Assembly: GCA_025456085.1 (NCBI GenBank)
Contig: JALOLF010000002.1
Span: 45,741 to 109,740, forward strand
Origin: Acidimicrobiales bacterium
GTDB lineage: Bacteria > Actinomycetota > Acidimicrobiia > Acidimicrobiales > Acidimicrobilacustridaceae
Reading direction: 5' to 3'
DNA length: 64,000 nucleotides
Below are positions 16,239-25,289 of the stretch, piece by piece; the first letter of the stretch is position 1; each line of letters starts with the position of its first letter. Position numbers and translations under genes: made by a program. The notes under the pieces were generated by a model. That model had not been told where the DNA came from. It saw only the letters and a list, made by a program, of their open reading frames with translations, and searched no databases.

Positions 16239-16745
16239 ATGGCCGAGCCTCTGCCGTCGCCACCGCCGCACCCGCTCGTCGCGCCGCTCGCCGGCCTGCT
16301 GGGCGTCTGGGTCGGCGCCGGTCACGGCGGCTACCCGACCATCGAGCCCTTCGACTACACCGAGCGCGTCGAGCTGACCCAGGCCGGCAAGCCCTTCCTC
16401 GCCTACTCCCAGCGCACCCGTGCCGCCGGCTCGGGCGCACCGCTGCACGTGGAGTCCGGCTACCTGCGGGTCGTGGGGGAGGCCGCTGCCGGCGTCGTGC
16501 CGGTCGAGCTGGTGGTGTCCCAGCCGTCGGGCATCGTCGAGATCCACACCGGCACGTTCGACGGGCGGGAGCTGGCGTTGCGTCCCGTGCTCGTGGCCGG
16601 CGCGCCGACGGCGAAGGCGGTGACCGAGGTGGTCCGCCGGTTCACGCTCGATGGCGACCTGCTGCGCTACACCCTCGAGATGGCCGCGGTGGGTCAGCCG
16701 CTGCAGTGGCACCTCGAGGCGGAGCTGCGCCGGACCCGGGCCTGA
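16239..16745 (+). CDS. Nitrobindin-like heme-binding beta-barrel protein (THAP4/DUF1794)
   Basis: A 168-aa lipocalin-like protein. The diagnostic N-terminal pattern G-x-W-x-G-x-G-x-G-x-YP is present as GVWVGAGHGGYPTI, and the C-terminus carries LQWHLEAELRR, whose His is the expected heme-iron ligand. Actinobacterial members bind ferric heme and have been described as peroxynitrite isomerases. The barrel strands in between (FLAYSQRTRA, VESGYLRVV, VEIHTGTFDGREL) fit the family. It lies just upstream of fdhD but with its own promoter. Confidence 0.82.
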   Translation: MAEPLPSPPPHPLVAPLAGLLGVWVGAGHGGYPTIEPFDYTERVELTQAGKPFLAYSQRTRAAGSGAPLHVESGYLRVVGEAAAGVVPVELVVSQPSGIVEIHTGTFDGRELALRPVLVAGAPTAKAVTEVVRRFTLDGDLLRYTLEMAAVGQPLQWHLEAELRRTRA

Positions 16746-16755
16746 CCGACGCCGG

Positions 16756-16761
16756 TAGCCT
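16756..16761 (+). promoter_or_regulatory. -10 element upstream of fdhD
   Basis: TAGCCT is eight bases before the fdhD ATG, consistent with a leaderless or near-leaderless transcript for the fdhD-fdh operon. Confidence 0.4.
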
Positions 16762-16769
16762 GCACGGTC

Positions 16770-17582
16770 ATGGCCCGGGGTCGCACCGCCAAGGTGCTCA
16801 CGACGCGCTTCGACGACGGCGTGCTCCGCCGCAGTCCCGACGAGCTGATCGTGGAGGAACCGCTCACCGTCCACCTCGACGGCGTCCGGGTCGCCACCAC
16901 CATGCGCACGCCCGGCCACGACTTCGAGCTCGCAGCCGGGTTCTGCTTCACCGAAGGGCTGCTGGGCGGCGCGGCCGTGCAGACGTGTCGGTACTGCGGC
17001 GCCGGTGCTGCCGTCGACACCGCCTTCAACGTCGTCAGCGTGGACACCGGCGGTCGGGCGCCCACGCCCACCCCGCGCCTGGGCCCGACGTCGTCGTCGT
17101 GCGGCGTGTGCGGAGCCGACGCCATCGATGCCCTCACCGAGCGCCTGGACCCGCTGGTGGTGGACCGGACCTTCCCGCTCGGCCTGCTGGCGTCCCTGCC
17201 CGAGCGTCTGCTGGACCGCCAACCGCTGTTCGCCGCCACGGGCGCGGTCCACGCCGCCGCTGCCTTCGACGGCGACGGCGAGCCGCTCGTCGTGCGCGAG
17301 GACATCGGGCGGCACAACGCCGTGGACAAGGTGGTCGGTCGCCTCCTGCTGGACGGTGCGCTGCCCGCCTCGGACCTCGGGCTGTACGTCAGCGGGCGGG
17401 CGTCGTTCGAGATGGTGCAGAAGGCGTGGGCTGCCGGGTTCGGCACCCTGGTGGCGGTGAGCGCGCCGTCGGCGCTGGCGGTCGAGGTGGCCCGACGGGC
17501 CAACCTGGTGCTGGCGGGCTTCGTGCGGCTGGGTCGGCTGAACGTGTACGCCCCCGAGCGGCTGGTGGAGGCCGGATCGTGA
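16770..17582 (+). CDS. fdhD: Formate dehydrogenase accessory sulfurtransferase FdhD
   Basis: Passes sulfur from a cysteine desulfurase to the molybdenum (or tungsten) bis-MGD cofactor of formate dehydrogenase. The 270-aa protein has EEPLTVHLDGVRVATTMRTPGHDFELAAGF, the sulfur-relay Cys pair in SSCGVCGAD, and the conserved VREDIGRHNAVDK and YVSGRASFEMVQKA motifs. It overlaps the following oxidoreductase by four bases (GTGA), so partner and maturation factor are translationally coupled. Confidence 0.93.
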   Translation: MARGRTAKVLTTRFDDGVLRRSPDELIVEEPLTVHLDGVRVATTMRTPGHDFELAAGFCFTEGLLGGAAVQTCRYCGAGAAVDTAFNVVSVDTGGRAPTPTPRLGPTSSSCGVCGADAIDALTERLDPLVVDRTFPLGLLASLPERLLDRQPLFAATGAVHAAAAFDGDGEPLVVREDIGRHNAVDKVVGRLLLDGALPASDLGLYVSGRASFEMVQKAWAAGFGTLVAVSAPSALAVEVARRANLVLAGFVRLGRLNVYAPERLVEAGS

Positions 17583-19810
17583 GCAGGGTGGGCCGGCGGC
17601 TCCCGGTGCGCCCCGAGCTGTGGGCCGGGTGGGCACCCAACGGTGTGGGCCAGCAGAAGCCGCACCACTACCGGGAGATGGCCATCGCCGCGTGGGAGAA
17701 CCGGGCCCACCCCCGCTACGCCTGGGAGGTGCTCACCCGCGGGGTGTGCGACGGCTGCGCCCTCGGCGTGGCCGGCCTGCACGACTGGACCATCGACGGC
17801 GTGCACCTGTGCACGACCCGCCTGCGCCTGCTGGAGCTGAACACCGCCGACGTGTTCGACCCGCTCGTGGTGTCCGACGTGGCGGCGCTGCGGGGCCACT
17901 CGAGCGAGCAGCTCCGATCGCTCGGCCGGTTGGGGCATCCGCTGCGTCGTCGCCGGGGCGACGAGGGGTTCCGCCGCATCTCCTGGACCGAGGCGCTGGA
18001 GGTGCTCGTCGAGGGCCTGCGCGCCGCCGGGGGTGAGCGCAGCGCGCTCTACCTGACCAGTCGGGGGCTCACCAACGAGACCTACTACGTCGCCGGCAAG
18101 GCAGCCCGTGCCCTGGGCATCGCCGGCGTCGACTCCGCGGCCCGGGTGTGTCACGCCCCGTCGACGGTGGCGCTCAAGCAGACCATCGGGGTGGCCGCCA
18201 CCACCTGCTCGCTCACCGACGTGCTCGAGAGCGACCTGATCGTGATCTGGGGCGCGAACCCGGCCAACAACCAGCCGGTGTTCATGAAGTACCTGTACCT
18301 CGCCAAGCGGCGCGGGGCCAGGGTCGTGGTGGTGAACCCGTACCTCGAGCCCGGCCTGGAGCGGTACTGGGTGCCCTCCAACGCCGAGTCGGCGCTGTTC
18401 GGCACGAAGATCTGCGACCTGCACGTGCCGGTGCGCCCCGGCGGCGACGTGGCCTTCGCCAACGCCGTGCTGAAGCGCCTGGTCGAGCGCGGCGCCGTCG
18501 ACCGGGCCTTCGTCGAGGCGCACACCAGCGGGTTCGACGAGCTGGTGGCGACCCTGGCCGAGCAGCCCCTCGACGACCTGCTGCGCGAGGCCGGCCTCGA
18601 CGAGGAGCGCCTGGACGCCTTCGTGGACCTCTACGCCGCCGCCGGCGCCGCCATCTTGTTGTGGTCGATGGGCGTCACCCAGCACCGCCACGCCGTCGAG
18701 GGCGTGCAGGCCATCGTGAACGTGGCCCTGGCGCGGGGCAACGTCGGCCGCGACGGCGCCGGTCTCATGCCGCTTCGGGGCCACTCGGGCGTGCAGGGCG
18801 GCGCCGAGATGGGGGCCTACGCCTCGGCGCTGCCGGGCGGTCTCGAGGTGAACCCCGAGCACGCGGCTCGCCTGGCCGAGCAGTGGGGGTTCCCGGTGCC
18901 GGACCGACCGGGGCTCACCGCGCCGGAGATGGTGGAGGCGGCCGAGCGGGGCGAGCTCGACGTGCTGTGGCTCTCGGGCGGCAACTTCCTCGAGGTGCTG
19001 CCCGACCCCGACCGCGTCGAGCAGGCGCTGCAGCGGGTGCCGCTGCGGGTCCACCAGGACATCGTGCTCAGCACCCAGATGCTGGTGGACGGCGACGACG
19101 TGCTGGTGCTGCCGGTGCGCACCCGCTACGAGCAGGAGGGTGGCGGGACCGAGACCACCACCGAGCGTCGCATCGTGTTCTCGCCCCAGCTCCCCCGCCG
19201 TGTGGCGGAGGCCGCGAGCGAGTGGCGGCTGTTCGCAGAGGTGGCCCGTCGGGCCCGTCCGGACCTGGCCGACCGCTTCGCCTGGTCGGACAATCGGGCC
19301 CTGCGGGCCGAGATCGCGGCGGTCGTCCCCGCCTACCGCGGCATCGAGTCCCTGGCCGACACCGGGGACCAGGTCCAGTGGGGTGGCCGGCACCTGTGCG
19401 CCGGCGGGCGCTTCGAGGGCCTGCCCGACGAGCGGGGCCGCTTCAGCGCGCTGACCACGCCCCGGCCCGAGGTGCCCGAGGGCATGTTCAGCGTTGCCAC
19501 CCGGCGGGGCAAGCAGTTCAATTCCATGGTGCTGGCCGAGACCGATCCGCTCACCGGCGCCGGCCGCGACGCGGTCTACATCGACGAGGCCGACGCCCGC
19601 GCCCTCGGCCTGGGGGCGGGGGACCGGGTCGTGCTGCGCTCCGAGACCGGAATGCTGGAGGGCCGACTCAAGTTGGTCCGGTTGCCGTCGCGCACGCTGC
19701 AGGTCCACTGGCCGGAAGGCAACGTGCTGCTCGGTGCGGGTCCCGACCGACGCGAGCCCCGCTCCAAGGTGCCCGACTACAACGCCCTCGTCACGCTGGA
19801 ACGGGCGTGA
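17579..19810 (+). CDS. FdhF/YdeP-type molybdopterin oxidoreductase (putative formate dehydrogenase)
   Basis: A 743-aa catalytic subunit of the FdhF/YdeP family. N-terminal Cys residues at C57 and C60 (CDGC) and C78 are candidates for an iron-sulfur site. The molybdenum ligand position reads RVCHAPS (C191), where E. coli FdhF has selenocysteine in RVUHGPS, so this is a Cys-type enzyme. The WGANPANNQPV and MPLRGHSGVQGG segments and the C-terminal molydopterin-binding domain are present. No electron-transfer subunit follows. Coupled to fdhD, which supports a formate-dehydrogenase-like role, though YdeP-group substrates are often unproven. Confidence 0.85.
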   Translation: MSRVGRRLPVRPELWAGWAPNGVGQQKPHHYREMAIAAWENRAHPRYAWEVLTRGVCDGCALGVAGLHDWTIDGVHLCTTRLRLLELNTADVFDPLVVSDVAALRGHSSEQLRSLGRLGHPLRRRRGDEGFRRISWTEALEVLVEGLRAAGGERSALYLTSRGLTNETYYVAGKAARALGIAGVDSAARVCHAPSTVALKQTIGVAATTCSLTDVLESDLIVIWGANPANNQPVFMKYLYLAKRRGARVVVVNPYLEPGLERYWVPSNAESALFGTKICDLHVPVRPGGDVAFANAVLKRLVERGAVDRAFVEAHTSGFDELVATLAEQPLDDLLREAGLDEERLDAFVDLYAAAGAAILLWSMGVTQHRHAVEGVQAIVNVALARGNVGRDGAGLMPLRGHSGVQGGAEMGAYASALPGGLEVNPEHAARLAEQWGFPVPDRPGLTAPEMVEAAERGELDVLWLSGGNFLEVLPDPDRVEQALQRVPLRVHQDIVLSTQMLVDGDDVLVLPVRTRYEQEGGGTETTTERRIVFSPQLPRRVAEAASEWRLFAEVARRARPDLADRFAWSDNRALRAEIAAVVPAYRGIESLADTGDQVQWGGRHLCAGGRFEGLPDERGRFSALTTPRPEVPEGMFSVATRRGKQFNSMVLAETDPLTGAGRDAVYIDEADARALGLGAGDRVVLRSETGMLEGRLKLVRLPSRTLQVHWPEGNVLLGAGPDRREPRSKVPDYNALVTLERA

Positions 19811-19835
19811 CCACCGACGAGTCCGAGGGGGATCC

Positions 19836-20357
19836 ATGGCAGAGGTCGACGAGGCCCGACGGGGCGAGCTGCGCCGGCAGCGGGCCGAGCTGCGCGACCG
19901 GCACCTGCGACCACCCGAGGAACGGGGTGTGTCCACCGCCGGCGGTGTCCACCACCTGGCGCTGATCTGCGCCGATGTCGAGCGCACCATCTGCTTCTAC
20001 CAGGACCTGCTCGGCTTCCCGCTCGTGGAGCTGTTCGAGAACCGCGACTACCCCGGCGGCAGCCACTTCTTCTTCGACATCGGCAACCGCAACCTGCTCG
20101 CCTTCTTCGACTTCCCGGAGCTGGGCCTCGAGCCGGTCCCCGAGGGCCTCGGCGGGGTGCAGCACGTGGCCCTCTCGGTCACCCCCGAGCGCTTCGAGGA
20201 GCTGAAGGCCCGCCTCGCCGGTGCGGGGGTCGACTACATCGGCCCGGACCGCGGCGTGGAGGAGTCCGTCTACTTCAAGGACCCCGACGGCATCCAGATC
20301 GAGTTCATCCGCCAGCCCCTGTTCGAGATGCCGGAGTCGGCGCCGCAGGACGACTGA
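19836..20357 (+). CDS. VOC-family (glyoxalase/dioxygenase fold) protein
   Basis: A 173-aa single VOC unit. After a charged N-terminal extension (1-33), the paired betaalphabetabetabeta modules begin at VHHLALICADVERTICFYQDLLGF and VQHVALSVTPERFEEL. Candidate metal ligands are the His residues of those two motifs and the Glu in DGIQIEFIR. The YFKDPDGIQIEF ending is typical of glyoxalase/fosfomycin-resistance/bleomycin-type VOC proteins. It is 25 bp past the formate dehydrogenase gene and likely co-transcribed. Substrate unknown. Confidence 0.8.
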   Translation: MAEVDEARRGELRRQRAELRDRHLRPPEERGVSTAGGVHHLALICADVERTICFYQDLLGFPLVELFENRDYPGGSHFFFDIGNRNLLAFFDFPELGLEPVPEGLGGVQHVALSVTPERFEELKARLAGAGVDYIGPDRGVEESVYFKDPDGIQIEFIRQPLFEMPESAPQDD

Positions 20358-20406
20358 GCGCCCGCGAGCCGACGCCTGCGGCTGGGTCGCCGGCCGGCGG
20401 CGCCCG

Positions 20407-20412
20407 TAGACT
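20407..20412 (+). promoter_or_regulatory. -10 element of leaderless promoter for hemQ-larE
   Basis: TAGACT lies six bases before the GTG at 20419, supporting that start over the in-frame ATG at 20431. Confidence 0.5.
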
Positions 20413-20418
20413 GACCCG

Positions 20419-21111
20419 GTGATCGAGCCCATGGAACCGTCCGTCGGCTGGGGCGTGCTGCACCTGTTCTGCCGGCTCACCCCGCTCGCCGACCCCGCCG
20501 AGATCGTCGCCGCCACGAAGGCCGCCGAGGCCGACGGCCTCCAGGTGATCGCGGTCGCCGTCCTGGGGCACAAGGCCGATCTGGCCATCATGGCGCTGGG
20601 CCCGGATCTGTGGCGGCTCCGCCGCCTCCAGGCCGACCTCCAGCTCGCCGGCCTGGACATCGCCGACAGCTACGTCTCGCTCACCGAGATCAGCGAGTAC
20701 GCCCAGGGCGTGCCCGATGCCATGAGGCAGGCCCGGCTCTACCCGCAGCTCCCTCCCGAGGGCAAGCACGCCTGGTGCTTCTACCCGATGTCCAAGCGGC
20801 GGGAGGCGACCAACAACTGGTTCACGCTGCCCTACGACGACCGCAAGGAGCTCATGTACGAGCACGGCGCCTCCGGTCGCACCTTCGCGGGCCGGGTGCT
20901 GCAGGTGGTCACCGGGTCCACCGGCATCGACGACTTCGAGTGGGGGGTGACCCTGTTCGCCCAGCGCCCCGACGACCTCAAAGAGGTCGTGTACACGATG
21001 CGCTTCGACCGGGCCTCGGCGCTGTACGCAGACTTCGGGCCGTTCTACGCCGGCATGGTGGCGCCGATCGAGGACGTCCTGGCGCAGGTCGGCCTGGTGC
21101 CGGACGCGTGA
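20419..21111 (+). CDS. hemQ: Coproheme decarboxylase HemQ/ChdC (chlorite dismutase family)
   Basis: Oxidatively decarboxylates coproheme III to heme b, the last step of the coproporphyrin-dependent heme route used by Gram-positive bacteria. In the 230-aa protein the catalytic Tyr-containing motif YPMSKRR is intact (Y122, with K126), and the proximal heme ligand is H149 in MYEHGASGR. TGSTGIDDFEWGVTLF is also characteristic. The chlorite-dismutase distal Arg motif is not seen, so it is not a true chlorite dismutase. It overlaps larE by four bases. Confidence 0.9.
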   Translation: MIEPMEPSVGWGVLHLFCRLTPLADPAEIVAATKAAEADGLQVIAVAVLGHKADLAIMALGPDLWRLRRLQADLQLAGLDIADSYVSLTEISEYAQGVPDAMRQARLYPQLPPEGKHAWCFYPMSKRREATNNWFTLPYDDRKELMYEHGASGRTFAGRVLQVVTGSTGIDDFEWGVTLFAQRPDDLKEVVYTMRFDRASALYADFGPFYAGMVAPIEDVLAQVGLVPDA

Positions 21112-21950
21112 GCGCACCTCGGTCCGCGGCGCCGGCCTCAGGCCATCTCGACGCGCTGCGCGCCCGGCTGCGGACCCTGGGCCGGGTGGCCGTGGCCTTC
21201 AGCGGCGGCGCCGACTCGGCCTTCCTGGCCTGGATGGCCCACGACACCCTCGGGCCCGAGCGGGCGCTGGCCGTGACCGCCGTGTCGCCGTCGCTGCCCC
21301 GCGACGAGCGCGACGCCTGCGCCTCGCTCGCCGCCGCCTGGGGCCTGCGCTGGGCGGAGCTGCACACCGACGAGCTGGAACGTGTCGCCTACCGACGCAA
21401 CGACGCCGACCGCTGCTTCCACTGCAAGGACGCGCTCATGGACGTGCTCGCCCCGGTGGCGGCGGCGCAGGGCGCGGTGGTGGCACTCGGCGTCAACGTC
21501 GACGACCTGGGCGACCACCGACCCGGCCAGCAGGCCGCGGCCGCCCGTGGCGCGGTGTTCCCGCTCGTCGAGGCGGGCTTCACCAAGGCCGCGGTGCGGG
21601 CCGCGTCGCAGGGCCTCGGTCTGCCCACGTGGGACAAGCCGGCCGCGGCCTGCCTGGCGTCACGGGTGCCCTACGGCACCGAGGTCACGGTGGCGGTGCT
21701 GGGCCGGGTCGAACGGGCCGAAGCCGCGTTGCGGCGCCTCGGCTTCGAGTCCCTGCGGGTCCGCCACTACGGCGACACGGCCCGCCTCGAGCTCCCCCTC
21801 GACGATCTCCCTGCGGCGCTGGCCTGCCGGTCCGCCGTCGTCGAGGCGGTGAAGGCAGCTGGCTACCGCTATGTGACACTCGACCTCGAGGGACTGCGGA
21901 GCGGCAACCTCAACGGCGCACTCGAGGCCTCGGGGAGCCGGACCGCCTAA
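21108..21950 (+). CDS. larE: ATP-dependent sacrificial sulfur transferase LarE
   Basis: PP-loop enzyme that adenylates the nickel-pincer precursor and donates sulfur from its own cysteine, as in maturation of lactate racemase-type enzymes. The 280 aa contain the PP-loop SGGADSAFL (32-40), DRCFHCKDALM and KPAAACLASRVPYG, where C182 matches the sacrificial Cys. larB and larC are not in this window. The GTG start overlaps the hemQ stop (GTGA). Pairing a Ni-cofactor sulfur donor with a heme-synthesis gene is unusual and may only reflect operon economy. Confidence 0.88.
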   Translation: MSAPRSAAPASGHLDALRARLRTLGRVAVAFSGGADSAFLAWMAHDTLGPERALAVTAVSPSLPRDERDACASLAAAWGLRWAELHTDELERVAYRRNDADRCFHCKDALMDVLAPVAAAQGAVVALGVNVDDLGDHRPGQQAAAARGAVFPLVEAGFTKAAVRAASQGLGLPTWDKPAAACLASRVPYGTEVTVAVLGRVERAEAALRRLGFESLRVRHYGDTARLELPLDDLPAALACRSAVVEAVKAAGYRYVTLDLEGLRSGNLNGALEASGSRTA

Positions 21951-21977
21951 CCTGCGCCCCCAACACGAGGGGGAGCG

Positions 21978-23546
21978 ATGGCCGAGTTGATCCGGAAGAT
22001 CGTGCAGCGTCGCGGGGCCGACGCCGTGGCGCTCGTCGACGAGCACGGGGAGACGACGTGGGGCGCCTTCGACGAGCGGGTCAACCGGCTCGTCAACGGG
22101 TTGCGCGCTGCCGGACTCGCACCGGGCGACACCGTCGCGCTCATGGCCGGCAACACCCGGGAGGTGTTCGAGGTCAACGCCGCCTGCATCCACGGCGGCT
22201 GGATCTGCGTGCCCGTGAACTGGCACTGGGTGGCCGAGGAGCTGGCCTACGTGGTCGACGACTCCGACGCGGCCGCCCTCGTGGTCGACGACCGCCACCG
22301 TGACGTCGCCGTCGAGGCCATGCAGGACCCGAAGGCCGACCGTTGTCGCGTCCGCCTGTTGGCCGGCGGCGACCCACCCCCGGGGTTCAGCTCCTACGAG
22401 ACGCTGCTCGCCGAGGCCGACCCGGGTGAACCCGACGACCAGAGCGCGGGCGGGCCGATGTTCTACACCTCGGGAACCACCGGCTTCCCCAAGGGCGTGC
22501 GCTCGGGGCTGGTGCAGCTCGGCCAGCCGGTCGGCCTGCTCGAGCTCATCGCCGGTGGCTTCTGCGACATGCTCCAGGTGCCCCCCGACGGCGTCACCCT
22601 GCTCGACGGACCTGCCTACCACTCGGCCCAGTGGGTGTTCAGCGTGTTCCCGCTGCTGGGTCGGGCCAGCACGGTCGTGATGCGCCACCGGTTCGACCCG
22701 GCGGAGACCCTGCGCACCATCGACCGCCACGGCGTCACGAACGTCCATCTGGTGCCCACCCAGTTCATCCGCATGCTGAAGCTGCCCGACGAGGTGCGGG
22801 CCGGCTTCGACGGCTCCTCGCTGCAGACGGTCATGCACGGTGCGGCACCCTGTCCACCAGACGTGAAGCGACGCATGCTCGAGTGGTGGGGCCCCGTCGT
22901 CACCGAGTACTACGGCGGCACCGAGGGCGGCTTCCTGTCCATGATCTCGGGAGCGGAGTGGCTGGCCAAGCCGGGGAGCCTGGGCAGGCCGCTCGGCACG
23001 GTCGAGCTGCGCATCGTCGGCGACGACGGCCTCCCCGTGCCCGCGGGCGAGTCCGGCCAGATCTACTTCCGCAGCCTGCTCGGCACCGACTTCGAGTACC
23101 ACAAGGCGCCCGAGAAGACCCGGGCCGCGCACCTCGAGCCGGGTGTCGGGACCCTCGGCGACGTGGGCTACTTCGACGAGGACGGGTACCTGTTCCTGTC
23201 GGACCGCAAGATCGACATGATCATCAGCGGCGGGGTGAACATCTACCCGGCCGAGATCGAAGGGGTGCTGGTCACCCACCCGGCCGTCGCGGACGCCGCG
23301 GTGTTCGGCGTGCCCGACGACGAGATGGGCGAGCAGGTGAAGGCCGCCGTGGAGCTGGTGGAGGGCGCCGAGCCCTCCGATGGCCTCGCCGACGAGCTCG
23401 TCGCCCACGTCCGGGCGCACCTCGCCGGCTACAAGGCGCCGAAGAGCATCGACTTCGAGGCCGCCCTGCCCCGCACGCCCACGGGCAAGCTGTACAAGCG
23501 GCTCCTGCGCGACCCCTACTGGGAGGGTGCCGGCCGCACGATCTGA
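21978..23546 (+). CDS. Acyl-CoA synthetase / AMP-binding ligase
   Basis: A 522-aa ANL-superfamily enzyme that activates a carboxylic acid with ATP and forms its CoA thioester. Motifs: ATP/AMP-binding [49 protein letters not shown], and the C-terminal catalytic Lys in [24 protein letters not shown] marks the hinge. Chain specificity cannot be read from sequence; fatty or aryl acid are both possible. The ATG follows GAGGGGGAG. It is 27 bp past larE and may belong to the same transcript. Confidence 0.88.
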   Translation: MAELIRKIVQRRGADAVALVDEHGETTWGAFDERVNRLVNGLRAAGLAPGDTVALMAGNTREVFEVNAACIHGGWICVPVNWHWVAEELAYVVDDSDAAALVVDDRHRDVAVEAMQDPKADRCRVRLLAGGDPPPGFSSYETLLAEADPGEPDDQSAGGPMFYTSGTTGFPKGVRSGLVQLGQPVGLLELIAGGFCDMLQVPPDGVTLLDGPAYHSAQWVFSVFPLLGRASTVVMRHRFDPAETLRTIDRHGVTNVHLVPTQFIRMLKLPDEVRAGFDGSSLQTVMHGAAPCPPDVKRRMLEWWGPVVTEYYGGTEGGFLSMISGAEWLAKPGSLGRPLGTVELRIVGDDGLPVPAGESGQIYFRSLLGTDFEYHKAPEKTRAAHLEPGVGTLGDVGYFDEDGYLFLSDRKIDMIISGGVNIYPAEIEGVLVTHPAVADAAVFGVPDDEMGEQVKAAVELVEGAEPSDGLADELVAHVRAHLAGYKAPKSIDFEAALPRTPTGKLYKRLLRDPYWEGAGRTI

Positions 23547-23604
23547 CCACGGGCACCCCGAGGTGCAGTGACGTGGTGGCACAGAGACGTGTGGGCGCGA
23601 TCCG

Positions 23605-24441
23605 TCAGCCGGCCGGGTCGACGGTCAGTCCCGCAGGTAGGTTCGGTGACGCCAGCGTCGATGCCAGGGAACGTGCCTCGTCCTCGTCCAACTCGCCGAG
23701 GATCTGCACGGCGTCGGCCGCGAAGGAGGGTGATTGCATCACCGGGGCCATGAGGAGCCGATCGTCGCTGAGTAGGGCCACCTGGCCGGTCGGGCAGGTG
23801 GCCGACGTGGTGTAGCAGCTCGCTGCCAGCTCGTTGAAGATCGAGATGCCCGACGGCGAGAAGGTCAGCCCCACGATCCACTGCCCGGATGTGTCGAGGC
23901 GCGCCACGGCCGCGTCGAGCACGCCGTCACCCCCGAGCGCCTCGGGACCGACCACGTAGACGACTCCCACATCGGTCGCCACCACCTCGCCCGTCGCCTC
24001 CTGCGGCGGCACGGTCCCGGCGGTCGATCCCGGGGTGTCGCCGGCCGGTGCGAGGGACAGGACGGGACGAAGCGACAACCGTCCCGGCGTCACCAGGTCC
24101 TCGACGAGCGCAAGCGATTGCTCCCCCGGTGGACCCGCCACGAGCACCTCGTCCCCGTCGACGGAGACCTGGAAGGCCCCCGGACCGTCGGCTCGGGCGA
24201 GACGGGCGTCGAGGATCTCCGCCACGTCGGTGAGGTCGACGTCGTCGTCCTGGGCCCGCACCACGGCCACGGGAACGAGGTCGTCGGCGGCGGTGTCGGT
24301 CGGGGTGTCCGCGGCGGGGTCGCGACCGTTGGATCGCTCGATCGTGTCGTCGTCGGTGCAGGCGCCGAGCACCAGCACGGCCGCCACGGCGAGCGCGGCC
24401 AGCCCCGCAGGCGGGCGGACCCCCGGTGCTGCGCCGGTCAC
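23605..24441 (-). CDS. Lipoprotein resembling the SecD P1 head domain
   Basis: A 278-aa protein with signal sequence and a clean lipobox LGAC (hydrophobic LAALAVAAVLVL before it), then an acidic linker. The mature part follows the periplasmic region of SecD: ILDARLARADGPGAFQV (cf. ILRNRVNxxG), LSLRPVL, GQWIVGLTFSPSGISIFNELA, and the ending VALLSDDRLLMAPVMQSPSF...ILGELDEDEARSLASTL, equivalent to SecD VALDGxVxSAPxI...GxFTxxEAxxLA. The SecD membrane domains are absent. It ends a three-gene operon with four-base overlaps. I infer an extracytoplasmic accessory, possibly to secretion; no data prove it. Confidence 0.65.
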   Translation of the reverse strand: MTGAAPGVRPPAGLAALAVAAVLVLGACTDDDTIERSNGRDPAADTPTDTAADDLVPVAVVRAQDDDVDLTDVAEILDARLARADGPGAFQVSVDGDEVLVAGPPGEQSLALVEDLVTPGRLSLRPVLSLAPAGDTPGSTAGTVPPQEATGEVVATDVGVVYVVGPEALGGDGVLDAAVARLDTSGQWIVGLTFSPSGISIFNELAASCYTTSATCPTGQVALLSDDRLLMAPVMQSPSFAADAVQILGELDEDEARSLASTLASPNLPAGLTVDPAG

Positions 24442-24785
24442 GGCGCGTCCGCCGGGCGGGCCTGCGGCTCGGGTGCGGGCACCGGCGTCCAGGTGGGGAA
24501 GGCGATGTGGTCGACGCCCAGGTGCTGCACGATCCGACCCCGGTCCCGCAGCTCCCGCAGGACGGGTCGGGCCCGGTCCAGGCCGCCGACCATGACGATG
24601 AACTCCGCCACCCCCAGCAGGAGCGGCCCGGCCGTGGCGTCGGCGTCGCCCTCCCGCAGGATGGCGTCGACCTCCAGCGTGGGGCGGTGCGGGTTCGTGG
24701 GGTCGACGACGTGGCAGTGGTACACAACCCCTTCGAACACCGAGATGGCCCGGATGCGCACGTCGAGACCGTAGCGCCCGGTCAC
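24438..24785 (-). CDS. Conserved hypothetical protein, 115 aa
   Basis: Small cytosolic protein without recognised family: RAISVFEGVVYHCHVVDP, TLEVDAILREGD, then VAEFIVMVGGLDRARPVLRELRDRG and a Pro/Ala-rich tail. The GTG at 24785 overlaps the DUF427 stop and its own stop overlaps the SecD-head lipoprotein start, so all three are translationally coupled. No catalytic motif is evident. Confidence 0.6.
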   Translation of the reverse strand: MTGRYGLDVRIRAISVFEGVVYHCHVVDPTNPHRPTLEVDAILREGDADATAGPLLLGVAEFIVMVGGLDRARPVLRELRDRGRIVQHLGVDHIAFPTWTPVPAPEPQARPADAP

Positions 24786-25279
24786 CAGCCCGAGCTGCCC
24801 GCACCGCCCTTGAAGGGTCCCACCACACGCGAGGTGATCCACCCGCCGTAGAAGTCGCCCTCGTTGGCCCGCACCCGCTCGCCGTCCACGAAGCAGGCGT
24901 CGACGCGCGACGGGTAGAAGGCGAGGTGGCCGGCGATGGCGCCGTAGCGAGGCGTCGGTGCGCGGTAGCGCCACGCGGCCTCCGGCGACACCCGGTGCCC
25001 CACGACGAGGTCGAGGTAGTCGGCCTCGCCCTTCCACTCGCAGAAGCTGCGGCGCCCGGCCGGTCGCAGGTGCTCCCAGACGACGTCACCGGCAGGGATG
25101 TAGAAGGCGGGCGCCTGACTGGTCTCCAGGATGCGGACGGCCTGGCGGGTCTCGGCAACGGTGACACCGCCGAAGACCACCAGCACCAGGCTGTCGGTCG
25201 GATCGAGGGCGGGGGGTCGGGGGTAGTCCCACACCGACTCCTGGCCCGGTCCGGGCTCGATGCGTTCGGGATGGATCAT
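24782..25279 (-). CDS. DUF427 family protein
   Basis: A 165-aa protein of the DUF427 group (beta-sheet fold, function undetermined). Typical elements are ESVWDYPRPP near the start, VTVAETRQAVRILETSQAPAFYIP, the FCEWKGEADYLDL motif and WRYRAPTP followed by GHLAFYPSRVDACFVDGERV. The ATG at 25279 is preferred; an in-frame start 12 codons upstream is possible. First gene of the overlapping operon and divergent from 25290. Confidence 0.82.
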   Translation of the reverse strand: MIHPERIEPGPGQESVWDYPRPPALDPTDSLVLVVFGGVTVAETRQAVRILETSQAPAFYIPAGDVVWEHLRPAGRRSFCEWKGEADYLDLVVGHRVSPEAAWRYRAPTPRYGAIAGHLAFYPSRVDACFVDGERVRANEGDFYGGWITSRVVGPFKGGAGSSGW

Positions 25280-25289
25280 GTGGGCCAGG

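Noticed and set aside
20419..21111. Calling the gene chlorite dismutase
   Set aside because: YPMSKRR and the overall pattern are those of coproheme decarboxylases of Gram-positive bacteria; the distal Arg of true chlorite dismutases is not evident.
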